From Drosophila persimilis (lineage: Eukaryota > Arthropoda > Insecta > Diptera > Drosophilidae): a stretch of 64,000 nucleotides of DNA. The position numbers and the translations under genes are program-made. Position 1 is the first letter of the stretch. Every line of letters starts with the position of its first letter. Shown one piece after another: positions 13,401 through 22,807 of the stretch. The stretch covers positions 19,122,001-19,186,000 of the forward strand of contig NW_020825289.1 in the NCBI RefSeq assembly GCF_003286085.1. Direction: 5' to 3'. The notes under the pieces were generated by a model that was not told the origin of the DNA, searched no databases, and worked only from the letters and a program-made list of their open reading frames with translations.

Positions 13401-14904
13401 CATCCGTTCAGTGTGGAAAAACCTTCAGTTTCAGATCAGAACCCACATTAAATTACAATAGTAAGCCCAAAAAGCGAACAACAACACAACCAAAATGAAG
13501 ACCGACCGACCTCTCATCAGCGAAGCAAATTTTCAGCGGACCAAATTAGGCTTCCAATAGATATATAGCCTCCACCCAAGACCACCGACCCGACTTCTCT
13601 CTCACTCTGTCTGACACACAGGTCCAACAAAGCCCTTAACATTCACTTTGGATGCCTTTTCGAAAAACAAGTTTTGTGGCGGCTCAGCTTATGGCTGTTT
13701 TGCTTCGCTTTTCGCTGCTTTAATGGCAAAAACGACATTTTCTGCGGCCAGGCAACCGAAACACCAGAACGAAGCGGACAGGGAAAAGATGAAAATGAGA
13801 AACGGAATGTTCGATACACTTTCAATGACAAATTATAAATACATTGTTGAAAATCCCAGAAAGAGAGTGAGGGAAACTCCATAGAATCCAATATAATGTA
13901 TGACTGATTACTATCCCTCGCTAATATTTATATTTCTTCTACGTACAACTTCCATCCATCAGTGGATATGCTCTTCGACCCTCTCCCCCTTCTCTCGACC
14001 AAATGGCGAAAAGCAGAAAGGGTGTAAAAATAAACAAATGAGGGACAGACGCGCGCGACGCCTACGTGGGTTGTCGGAGGCTATTGGTGGGGGGGGCCTT
14101 GGCTGTGGAGAGGGATGGGAGTTATGTTATGGGTTTCGGCTGTTGTTGTTGTTGCTATTCTAAAATGCCAGAAATTAAATTATTGAAAGTCAGTGCCTGT
14201 GCCAGCAGAGCCACAGTCGCCCCACCACAGCACAGCACACCATCGACTATCGGATCTGCGGCGGTTTATTTTTACGTCGTAAATATACAAATTTTATGTC
14301 TCGCACGCACTCACACAGAGGCACACCTCTCGCACAGATACAGCTACAGAGGCGGAGATTGGAACGAGCTAAAAAAAAAAAAGATTCCACTTTATGCAAA
14401 TCTTGTGGGGGAAGTTTTATATTTTGTTCTTGGCCAGCCCCAGCCCCAGTGCCAGTGCCAGTCGCCTTCTGCTGCTGCTGCTGCTACTGGTGCCCCTCTT
14501 TCTCTTTCGCCGCCTTCCCATTTCAGTTATTTCCATTTTAAATTTGATTTTCTGCATCGGTGTGAGTGTCCGTCCGTCTCTGTGTCTGTGTCATGGCGAT
14601 TTTTCTGGCTCCGATGTGAAATGAGTTCCTCAAACTGGTTTTCTCTGCCAACAACTCAATGCGATCGGGGACCGACTTTACTCGACTCCAACCACCACCC
14701 GCCTGCCGTCGCCGTCGCTGTCCGCCCAGCGTCGCCGTTTTTCGAAATGGCACAGTTCTTATGTTCTGCAGAACCGGTTTTTCTTTTGACTTTTTAAGAA
14801 CACAGAAAAACCAGGCAGGGAACAGGCCAGGCGCAAGCGACGGTGCCCGGAGGGGCATTCATATTGAAATCACACTCGAGCCGACAGAGTTTTCTCTCAC
14901 TTGC

Positions 14905-14943
<39 letters not shown>

Positions 14944-15446
14944 AACCCCATGGGGCCTTGCAGTTTCCAATTTCCAGCCTTTTAAGGCACTTCCTGTGGC
15001 AAAAAGGACGACAGTTGTGGCTCATGATCCAACATCTGCCCGCCCAAAGAGGGATGGTTTGTAGGAGGGGGATCGGGCAGGACAGACCCCGACCCAGACC
15101 CAGGAACAACATCCGTTGCGCTGCAGTTGCTTAGGGGATGATTGCAACCCCAAAAATGCTGAGCTAGACTTTTTTTTGGACCCTTTTTCGTGTTCCCTCT
15201 CCCGCTCCGCTCCGAAGGGAGCAAAACCAGTTTTCGGGGTTGCCGTCTGGCGCGTGCTTAGAAGCGGGGGGACGTACCGGTCCGACATCTTTTTATTATC
15301 CGCTACCCCATCCCATCCCATCAAATCCAATCATCATATCGCATCGCATCCCTACCCTTGCATTTCCATTCGGCACTCGAGCATGTTGGCATTGAATCCG
15401 ATTCAATGAGTTCTCTAAGCCATCCTGTTTGCCTAGATTAATCATA
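10437..15446. other. Non-coding DNA, probable 5' intron of lola
   Basis: No protein gene seen. Contents include two neighbouring palindromes just after the putative donor (10510-10521 and 10525-10538), GA runs near 10708-10724 and 11837-11848, a GC-rich patch at 12040-12110 and 12540-12620, and an uninterrupted GA run at 14909-14936. GA runs are typical GAGA-factor sites and are common at Drosophila developmental promoters. If the 10.4 kb donor is real, this is intron. Confidence 0.45.
14909..14936. repeat. GA dinucleotide run, possible GAGA-factor site
   Basis: About 14 uninterrupted GA units. GAGA factor binds such runs in Drosophila. Further GA runs lie near 17876-17892 and 18790-18820, next to the candidate promoters, so clustered GAGA sites may be part of the lola promoter architecture. 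Binding is inferred, not shown. Confidence 0.5.
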
Positions 15447-15515
15447 GAAGATTTTTTCGCTAACATTGCGTGACGTCTGCGGACACTGGCGCATAGTTTG
15501 ATAGTAGATCTCTTC
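15447..15515 (+). ncRNA. miRNA-like hairpin 1 (diverged copy)
   Basis: The arms begin GAAGA and end TCTTC and so pair, whereas other copies use GTTGAG/CTCAAC at the same place. The upper stem TGCG pairs with CGCA around a loop unlike the other copies. The conserved arm blocks TTTTCGCTAACA (5' arm) and GTTTGATAGTAGATCTC (3' arm) face each other with mismatches and bulges, as in animal pre-miRNAs. Length is 69 nt. The changed but still pairing ends are compensatory substitutions. I do not recognise the mature sequence. Confidence 0.6.
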
Positions 15516-15617
15516 ACATTTCCAGCCAACATACACCATTCAGCATCTCGTTCATCGTAAAGTATGGAAATTAGTACACTTTCCATACGACAGAACGGTT
15601 GCAACACCAAAAATGCA

Positions 15618-15684
15618 GTTGAGTTTTTCGCTAACAACGTTTCGTAAAATGAAATTTGAACGTAGTTTGATAGTAGATCTCAAC
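15618..15684 (+). ncRNA. miRNA-like hairpin 2
   Basis: A 67-nt hairpin. The base stem is GTTGAG with CTCAAC, the upper stem ACGTT with AACGT, and a short AT-rich loop lies between. The middle of the stem is the imperfect duplex of the conserved 5' block (TTTTCGCTAACA) and 3' block (GTTTGATAGTAGATCTC). Nearly identical to hairpin 3. The size and the pattern of conserved arms with a free loop fit a pre-miRNA. Confidence 0.62.
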
Positions 15685-15802
15685 ACAGTATTCTCAGGAC
15701 TCATAAGATACTCTCAGACCCAAGGCAATACTTGCTACTCGAAACTTATGGAGGATAAGATTTCCATATAGTAATTATAGCGGTTGCAAGATTATATCTT
15801 CA

Positions 15803-15869
15803 GTTGAGTTTTTCGCTAACAACGTTTCGTAAAATGAAATTTGAACGTAGTTTGATAGTAGATCTCAAC
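15803..15869 (+). ncRNA. miRNA-like hairpin 3
   Basis: The same 67-nt hairpin as copy 2, within a 185-base unit that is duplicated almost exactly, so the duplication is recent or has been homogenised by unequal exchange or conversion. The base stem is GTTGAG/CTCAAC and the upper stem ACGTT/AACGT. Confidence 0.62.
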
Positions 15870-15987
15870 ACAGTATTCTCAGGACTCATAAGATACTCTC
15901 AGACCCAATGCAATACTTGCTACTCGAAACTTATGGAGGATAAGATTTCCATATAGTAATTATAGCGGTTGCAAGATTATATCTTCA

Positions 15988-16054
15988 GTTGAGTTTTTCG
16001 CTAACAACGTTTCGTATAATGAAAATTGAACGTAGTTTGATAGTAGATCTCAGC
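15988..16054 (+). ncRNA. miRNA-like hairpin 4
   Basis: 67 nt. The 3' base arm is CTCAGC instead of CTCAAC, turning one U-A pair opposite GTTGAG into U-G on the + strand (it would be an A-C mismatch on the - strand). The loop has two changes (TATAAT and AAAATTG). The spacer after it is different from those after copies 2 and 3, so the array's right part has its own history. Confidence 0.6.
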
Positions 16055-16179
16055 ACAAGAGACCGACCTTGTTTTATCATCATCATCATCGTCCTTCAGG
16101 CAGCAGCATATTACAAAAGTGTTGAGGATGCCATTTCCATATCCCAACATTCAGAATGCGGTTGCAAGATTGAACTCCA

Positions 16180-16245
16180 GTTGAGATTTTCGCTAACAAT
16201 GTTCGCAAACCGTTACTTGGACATCGTTTGATAGTAGACCTCAAC
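16180..16245 (+). ncRNA. miRNA-like hairpin 5 (diverged copy)
   Basis: 66 nt. The base stem GTTGAG/CTCAAC is kept. The upper stem is now ATGTT with GACAT (one G-U), replacing ACGTT with AACGT, so the C-G pair became a U-A pair: a compensatory change. The loop GCAAACCGTTACTT is unrelated to the other loops. The 3' block differs by one base (GTAGACCTC). Both arm blocks are otherwise retained. Confidence 0.6.
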
Positions 16246-17939
16246 ACAAGCTCAGTTTTCACCATCCCCCATTCTCGCATTTTCCCGGTCTCTCGCATTC
16301 ACTAAGAAAAAGATGAACCCCAAAAGAAATGCGCGCCTTGGACCCAACTGTACTTTTTCCACACAGACACATGCAAACACACTCACACACACACACGCAG
16401 CCGAACCATCTCTCGCTTCCAACTCTCTCAGCAGCAGCAATAGCAGGCAACGACGCCATTACGGCGCAAGGATCCCATTTTTTCGTTCGTTTATAATCCT
16501 CCACCATCTGCGCAAAAACAGAACCTTGCAATGTGCAAAGAGCGCGCGCCCGACACAAGGGGAAAGAGAGACGGCGACGGAGACTGAGAGCGATAGCGAG
16601 AGAGATCCTTTTTCATGCGACTGCTGTTGCGGCCTCCTCCACCTCTCCTCCTTTTCTTCCCGCCCTCCCTCTCTCCAGTTTTACCTACTCTGTCACTGTC
16701 TCTCTGTCCCCTCGCCTTTGTGTGTGTACTAAATCCCCTTTTGTATCGAGTTCTGCTTTGTGCGTGCGCGCGTGTGTGTGTGTGTGTGGAGAGAGAGGAA
16801 AACCCCTTGGCCCATGTCTAGCCAGCCAATGCATCATTAAGGTTGGGGTAAGAGCCTGCTGCCTGCTTCGGCTGCTGCCCTGGCAACTGAACTCTACTCT
16901 ACTCTACTGAACACATGGCGCTATCCACTGCGCAGGCCCTGCACTCTGCTCCGCTCCTTCTGGAGTTGATGTGTATACCCTTAGTTCGTGGAAAAACTGA
17001 TCCCTTGCCATGAAATGATGCGACGCCTAACGGTACTTGACACGCTGGGGGTGATTCTCTCTAGTTTTTTTTTGTTTTCGCCTGGATCGGATGATTCCCT
17101 TCCTTTTTCGTTTTGGCGAAAAAAAAACTAACTTAAAACCAACAAAATACACAACATATAAATGTGTCTGTGGAAAAGGGAGCCTCAATTGGCGAGTGCG
17201 TCACGTAGCACATTTGTACACGTACATATGTATGTGTGGTGCCGTCTCTGTTGCGCTCGTTGCTGGAATGTTGGCACGAGCACAGTTAGGTTTTCTCTCC
17301 CATTTGGGAATTTCTATATTCGCTTCGCCGCTCCTCCCTTCTCTGGGGCTGCAGCTGGCTCTTTTCTTTTGAACTGATGATTAAATTACGGCAGGAAATG
17401 AACGCACAACAATAAAAACAAAAAACAAAAAGAAGAACGAGAGTTGGAATGATGCTGCTCCATCTGGCAAATAATTTTCGCTTCCATTTTGAAAAACCAC
17501 TCATCTTCATCAGGCAGCGCAGCCGAAAATCTCTTGTTTGCGGCGAATTCGATTGTCTTGCCACTACCTGTGAGTGTGTGTGTGTGTGTGTGTGCGTGAG
17601 TGAGTGTTTCGTGTAGTTCCCGTTATATTTTCTTTGCTCGCGTTCGGCACGATTGCTGCTGCAGTGCAGTTTTTGTAAAGGCTCCTTTTGTCTGTCCAGT
17701 CTCTCTGCTCTGCTCTTCTCTGCCTACCTGCTCTGCTCTCTCCTGCCTGCCTGGCAATTTCATAACGTGCCCCCAAAGGAGAGTGACGCTCACTCGTGTT
17801 CGCTCTCTCGCTCTCGCACGCAGGCTGGCTGCAACAACTTCGTTAGCTGGGCGGCCATTGGTTCCGACCGAGAGGGAGAGAGAGAGAGAGCGTAAAACGA
17901 ACGAGAGCAGCGACGCCGAGGGCCGACGGTCGCTTGCTC
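16246..17939. other. Non-coding DNA before the proximal promoters
   Basis: CA, CT and GT simple runs, with no supported coding gene. A possible donor CTACCT/GTGAGTGTG has its GT at 17570-17571 but merges into a GT microsatellite, so I give it little weight. Higher GC and clustered GA runs toward the right end suggest promoter-proximal DNA. Confidence 0.45.
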
Positions 17940-18152
17940 AGTTGCCATCACATTTGCGTCGTCGTTTCAGTACCGTTCGTTTGCTCGCCGTTTTTGTTTG
18001 GTTTTTCTTGCGTTGTGCGGTAGATCGCGAACAACGCGTGCGGTTGGTGGCCACACTACTAAATTACATACACATACACGAACACTTGCACGGACAGCGT
18101 ACATCAACGGCAAGCGGAATAGAAAAACCTTTTAGTGCGAATTATTTACTTA
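17940..18152 (+). other. Candidate lola first exon, noncoding
   Basis: Two initiator-like TCAGT motifs lie at 17938-17943 (TCAGTT) and 17967-17972 (TCAGTA), just downstream of a GA run. The segment ends at a good donor, TTACTTA/GTAAGTGC (GT at 18153-18154). No stable reading frame is present. Splicing to the acceptor at 19214-19215 would give an untranslated leader for the BTB exon. The start site is a guess between the two initiator-like motifs. Confidence 0.4.
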
Positions 18153-18765
18153 GTAAGTGCCCGTGATAAATTCTGTGGAGTATATGCTATGCTGCTGCTC
18201 GTTTGCCTAGCAAAGGGGGGAGCGATTGTGAAATCGGTTTATGTTCCCAGCCGTCCATATCTATGTGCCAGTGTGTTGGTGTGCCTCGCTTCTAATGAAA
18301 AATGTTCTATTTTTAAATGCACACCATAAAAAAAAATGAAACAGGGGACGACGAGAATGTGGCGATTGCTCCACACTTTAACTTTCAAAATTATCAGGCA
18401 TATGCTTGTGTGTGTGCGTGCTTGTGGAAAATGAAAACCATCATAAATATTCGTCTGGCACAGTGTGTGCATGTGTGTGTCTACTTGTGAAATTTTCCAC
18501 AACGAAGAAAAAACCTTTCAGCGCGCACACAGTCACACACTCCCATACGTACCATACGTACGTGTGCCTGCAGCGACGCGACTTGACAAAAGCTGCGCTG
18601 CCTGCTGCGAAACTTCCCCTCTTTATGCTTAATGCTGGGGTTTTTTTTGTCGGTCGTCACGAAGTCTCTTCGTCGTCGTTTATCGTATTCATCGATCTCC
18701 AACACTAGCACAAGGCGGGAGCTGGAGCAGCAACTGTAACATCGCCGCAAATCCGTTAGGCTCTC

Positions 18766-19037
18766 AGTTGGCGTCGCTTGCCGTTTTGCGAGAGGGAGAG
18801 AAAAAGAGAGCGAGAGAGAGCCAGTCGCCAGTTCCGTTGTGGGGGAAAGAGCAAAGTTGAAAAATTACCAAGAAGAAAAAGGAACACGAAAAATTGCATT
18901 TGCAGTTGTGTGTTTGGGCGTCAAAGCGGGCGCTCTAGTGTGCGTGTTTTCTTCTTTTTTTCATACATACATCCGTGCATATGTACAAATGTATGCATTT
19001 GTATGATGTGGAATGCAAATAACAATAATCTTGCCAG
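18766..19037 (+). other. Candidate lola first exon with GC donor
   Basis: A TCAGTT initiator-like motif at 18764-18769 begins a leader-like segment ending in CCAG/GCAAGTG, the consensus of the minor GC-AG donor class (GC at 19038-19039). The acceptor at 19214-19215 would complete a 178-base intron. A GA run sits just downstream of the putative start. Alternatively transcription simply reads through to the BTB exon from an upstream start. Confidence 0.35.
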
Positions 19038-19215
19038 GCAAGTGTAGACATGTGTGCGTATGTGTGGGCTTGTGGAAACGAGATGGCAGACATTTTAGCT
19101 TTGAAATTTTTAACATGAACATGAACTTGACCTTGAGGCGCGGAATAATCTGCAATATTCAGAGTATATGCATTTTACTAACTGTAATTTTTTTTCCTGG
19201 TATTTTTCCTTGCAG

Positions 19216-19465
19216 CATAAGTGATAAAAGATCATCATCGGAGGAAGAGGAAGAGAAGGAAGAGCTGTTTCCCCAACTTTAACTGTTTCTATAACTGTAC
19301 CGACTAGGTTGCTTTATCCACCCGAGAACGGTAGCACAAAAGCGCGGCCAGAGGAGAGCACAACGCGGCCCGGCCACGTCCAGGACGTGGGCTACCTCCG
19401 CCCCACCACCACCCCGCTGTGAACCCCCCTTTCACGTATCAACTGTGTCCACATACCGCCCCAAG
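19216..19465 (+). other. lola 5' UTR part of the BTB exon
   Basis: It begins after a strong acceptor (TTTTTTTTCCTGGTATTTTTCCTTGCAG in two short runs; AG at 19214-19215) and runs to the ATG at 19466. Its composition is leader-like, with GA-rich DNA then C-rich DNA. The start ATG in CCCAAGATGG is a good Drosophila initiation context. An in-frame GTG at 19445 precedes the ATG but is not the expected initiator. Confidence 0.8.
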
Positions 19466-19639
19466 ATGGACGACGATCAGCAGTTCTGCCTGCGCTGGAA
19501 CAACCACCAGAGCACGCTGATCAGCGTATTCGACACGCTGCTGGAAAACGAGACCCTAGTCGACTGCACGCTCGCCGCCGAGGGCAAGTTCCTCAAGGCC
19601 CACAAGGTGGTTCTGTCCGCCTGCAGTCCCTACTTTGCT
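19466..19639 (+). CDS. Lola common exon 1: N-terminal half of BTB/POZ domain
   Basis: Encodes residues 1-58, starting [15 protein letters not shown], the signature N-terminus of Lola and closely related to the Tramtrack-group BTB proteins of insects. The segment covers the dimerisation helices and the conserved [10 protein letters not shown] and [15 protein letters not shown] stretches of the fold. The BTB domain mediates homo- and heterodimerisation of these nuclear transcription factors. I chose the ATG at 19466 because it matches the known Lola start. The exon ends phase 0 at a GTAAGT donor (GT at 19640-19641), and an 83-base intron follows. Shared by all isoforms. Confidence 0.97.
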
Positions 19640-19722
19640 GTAAGTATTGAAAACTCCCTGTCCACCGCTATCAGAGAGCACACAATGACTACAATGACAT
19701 CCTCCCTCCTCGCGAATTGCAG

Positions 19723-20125
19723 ACCTTACTCCAAGAACAGTATGACAAGCACCCGATCTTCATACTCAAGGATGTCAAGTACCAGGAGCTCCGCGCCATG
19801 ATGGACTACATGTACCGCGGCGAGGTCAACATCTCACAGGACCAGCTGGCCGCACTTCTCAAGGCGGCCGAGTCGCTGCAGATCAAGGGTCTGTCCGACA
19901 ACCGCACCGGCGGAGGCAGCTCCGCGGCCGCCCCCAAGCCAGAGTCCTCTCAGCATCATCGCGGTGGCAAGATGAGCGGCGCCTACACACTGGAACAGAC
20001 AAAGCGCGCTCGCCTGGCCACCGGCGGGGCAATGGACACCTCTGGGGATGTGTCCGGATCGCGCGAGGGCTCGTCTAGTCCGTCGCGCCGTCGTCGAAAA
20101 GTCAGACGTCGCAGCCTGGAGAACG
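19723..20125 (+). CDS. Lola common exon 2: rest of BTB plus basic linker
   Basis: Continues in phase 0 from ...SPYFA into [13 protein letters not shown]. The conserved [19 protein letters not shown] and the helix ending SLQIKGLSD complete the BTB fold at about residue 118. After it comes a low-complexity linker with a very basic patch, [14 protein letters not shown], which is a likely nuclear localisation signal. The exon ends after one base of a codon (GAG AAC G/GTGAGT; phase 1), and the next intron is 67 bases. If that intron were retained, translation would stop at TAA-free sequence only after about 16 residues (TGA/TAA-type stop at 20170-20172), leaving a BTB-only protein. Confidence 0.97.
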
Positions 20126-20192
20126 GTGAGTGTTGCAAAAGTAATTCCCCCGTAAGTGGCAGGTTGATCTAACCAATCGTCCCTCCCCGCAG

Positions 20193-20888
20193 ATGCCCAC
20201 GACAACTCCAACTCGTCTGTTCTGCAGGCCGCCGCCTCGAATCAGTCTATCCTCCAACAGACAAGCGCAGGCCTCGCCGTCTCCGCCCTGGTCAGCACCC
20301 AGCTGTCCGGCGGCGGCAGCAACGTGGCCGGCACCAGCCAAGTCCCGACCCAGCAGCAGCCATTGACCAGCACCAACGTTACCAAAAAGACTGAAAGCGC
20401 TAAACTAACATCATCGACAGCCGCCCCAGCTCACGCCGCCACTGCGACAGCAGCCGGCCAGCAGCAACAACTGCTGCAGCAGCAGACCAGCGATGCCATC
20501 AACACCGAGAACGTACAACCACAGAGCCAAGGCGCCCAAGGCGACGTCGGTGATGCCGAGGATATGGAGGAGGCGAGCGCAGCTGCCGGGGGAGTCACTC
20601 CGGCGGCTTCAGGCGCTGGTGCGTCCGCTGGAGCCGTGCACACTGGTGTCGTGGTCAAGCAACTGACAGCCGTCGTCGATAAGTCATCGTCCAATCACAA
20701 ACAGAAGGTCAAGGACAACAGCGTGTCGTCCGTGGGCTCAGAAATGGTTATCGAACCCAAGGCCGAATACGATGACGATACGCACGACGAGAATGTTGAG
20801 GACTTGACACTGGACGAGGAGGATATGACAATGGAGGAGCTGGACCAGACGGCCGGCACCAGCCAGGGTGGCGAAGGATCTAGTCAAA
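20193..20888 (+). CDS. Lola common exon 3: low-complexity linker
   Basis: Starts by finishing an Asp codon (G/AT) and gives DAHDNSNSSVLQAA. This is the long Ser/Thr/Ala/Gln-rich linker between BTB and the isoform-specific fingers. Q-runs occur near 20454-20490 and an acidic stretch toward the end (EYDDDTHDENVEDLTLDEED). The linker has no recognisable domain. Such regions in Drosophila BTB zinc-finger proteins are thought to be disordered and regulatory. The exon ends phase 1 at CAA A/GTGAGT, and the following intron is 77 bases. The protein keeps the Lola ending GEGSSQ before the next exon. Confidence 0.96.
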
Positions 20889-20965
20889 GTGAGTTCTCGC
20901 GAGAGATACTTATATACATAATACTAACAATACATTCCTCCTGCTCCTCCCTCCCCTCCCTGTAG

Positions 20966-21046
20966 CATATGCAACATGGCAACACGACAGATCTCAGGAC
21001 GAACTCGGACTTATGGCACAGGATGCACAGCAACGGGATCCACAAG
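20966..21046 (+). CDS. Lola last common exon, with universal donor
   Basis: 81 bases encoding the rest of TYATWQHDRSQDELGL and MAQDAQQRDPQ, the known end of the shared Lola sequence. It stops one base into a codon: CCA CAA G/GTGAGTTTT (GT at 21047-21048). All isoform tails must join here, so each tail exon must begin with two bases that finish a G-initial codon. The common protein is 451 residues plus the joint codon. In D. melanogaster this is the exon joined to downstream exons in cis, and sometimes in trans. Confidence 0.96.
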
Positions 21047-22502
21047 GTGAGTTTTTGCTGCCTCTATATCAAGCCAGAAGAAATGAGCTACGAACAAAAC
21101 AAATGAAAAAGCAAAGCCTAGCATAGACACCGTTAGCCAATGAGTAAAGAAAAGAGAATCAAAAAAGACAGAGAGCACGACAACAGCAACAACAAGAACA
21201 ACGAGAGCTTAAATTTCAAAAGAGAATCCACATTCAAGGTCACAACTCCAATTACTCCAATTTCCACACACAAACCTGCTATATATACCTCTATATATAC
21301 ACATAATACATACACAATGATATTTACTTGACAATTGAATTGTTTGTGCCACAAAAGTCGTGCTCCGAAAAAAGCTCTTGAAAACGTTCGAAAGAAAGCC
21401 TTGAATTAGAGAAGTTGTGTATATTTTTTTTTTTTGTTTTCCGCATAATTAGACGCAAAAAAGCAAGCAACAAGAAAAGTATAAAAGAAACTACCAAACA
21501 ATATCCAATCTGCGAGGGGGTGAGCGACAGAGCAACAAACATCTCCATCGCTCTTCCCGCCGCAAAAGAACAAAACACCAAAAATAGAAAAACAGAATAA
21601 TTAATAACCAGAACAAATAATTTGTGCAAGTTGAAAGTATTACTTAAACTCTTCTTTTATTATATATATTTATGATTTCCTAACAATCCATAATTTATTC
21701 AATTACGACACACACACAAACACCCACCCAAACACACACACATAATTCGTATGACTAGTATTTTGTATATATTATATAACGATTGATTTTTTTTTATTAA
21801 CACACACCTCGAAAATGAACACACATAAAAAACAAAAAACATGTTTGATTGCAATACTACCACCACCCAACACCCACCACCCACAACCCCAAAACCACAC
21901 ATCCCCTCACCAATACCACCACCACCACAGATCTTAACACATTTTCATTTTACCATTATATATCTATATTTGTATATGTATGTACGATCATTTGTTGTTG
22001 AATTTTTATTGTAATCATTTACCAAATTGGTGTTTGTTTGTTTAACCCTTATTTGCTTTACTGTATATATTTAAACAATTTTATTATTTACCCATATATT
22101 CGTCGCCCTTTTCACTATCTCTCTCTTCCTCCTCCACTTCCTACTTCCTTCTGTCTTCTGTCGTGCCCCTCGTTTTTCACCCTGAGAAAACATTAAGCCA
22201 GCTGCAGAGCAAAGTTCATTAACACACACACCCACACACACACGCACACACACAGATAAACACACACAATCACTTCAATTGTAGGCAGATGAAAATGAAA
22301 TTTCCTTCATTAATTTAAGTTAGCTTTTAAGGAGAAAACTTTTCTGTGCCACTGCTGTATGTGTGTGTGTGTGTCTCTGTGTGCGTACCCATGTGTATGT
22401 GAGCGATCAATGTGTTCTCGTTGCTCCTTTATCAACGTCTCTTGCCTTATCTATCGCTCTCTCCATCTAAGCTGACGTCTATGTGTGCCTGTATGTGTGT
22501 AG
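21047..22502 (+). other. First part of the variable-region intron
   Basis: AT-rich intron with CA runs and an A/C-rich patch near 21850-21930. A weak phase-compatible acceptor at 21929-21930 would add about 22 residues before a stop, with no recognisable content. No other feature is supported. Confidence 0.6.
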
Positions 22503-22807
22503 AACAGGGCTTTGGCAATAACAACGAGAACGAGAACCGAGAGAGAGAGAGCAGTAAGCTCTCGCTGCTTTCCAACGACCAACCAGTACAGGCGCGTCAA
22601 AAGTTTGGCCACACTTCCAGCAATTTGTTTTTGAAACTAACCGAGTTTTTGTTTGTTGTCAATTTATTGCTTTTGCCTTGTTTTGAAGCATCAATACACA
22701 CAACAGCACACGCCACAGCTACGTCCACGTCCACGCCTATGACCATGCCCATGTCCACGCCCACACATTATCATTTCTCGCCCACATTATTGTGTCATAT
22801 ATTTTGA
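22503..22807 (+). CDS. Candidate fingerless Lola tail (short isoform)
   Basis: The acceptor TATGTGTGTAG/AACAGG (AG at 22501-22502) is phase-compatible with the universal donor and opens a 101-residue tail (joint codon included) starting EQGFGNNNENENRERESS. It ends at the stop at 22805-22807. It has no zinc finger. It has a charged, Asn/Glu-rich start, then a hydrophobic stretch (FLFVVNLLLLPCF) and a Thr/Pro-rich end. The whole protein would be 552 residues. From memory the D. melanogaster isoform group H/M/V (Lola 4.7, fingerless) is 549 residues, which fits. It is the first tail after the common exons, as expected for the short historical isoform. I have not aligned it. Confidence 0.6.

Larger units (their letters stand above)
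15447..16245 (+). repeat. Tandem array of five hairpin-forming units
   Basis: The core CGCTAAC occurs at 15458, 15629, 15814, 15999 and 16191, so the period is 171, 185, 185 and 192 bases. Units 2 and 3 are nearly identical over the full 185 bases (one difference seen, AAGGCAAT versus AATGCAAT). Units 1 and 5 are diverged in loop and spacer but keep two short blocks, TTTTCGCTAACA and GTTTGATAGTAGA. All spacers also keep CGGTTGCAA shortly before the next hairpin. The two conserved blocks of each unit pair with each other, so this is an array of structured units rather than a plain satellite. Confidence 0.9.

Noticed and set aside
15447-16245. CRISPR-like array
   Set aside because: Eukaryotic locus; repeats are far longer than CRISPR repeats, spacers are homologous in copies 2-4 and the units are hairpins with covariation.
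21931-21999. Phase-compatible acceptor giving a 22-residue tail (DLNTFSFYHY...)
   Set aside because: The run-up is CCA repeats rather than a pyrimidine tract and the frame is AT-driven; too weak to call an exon.
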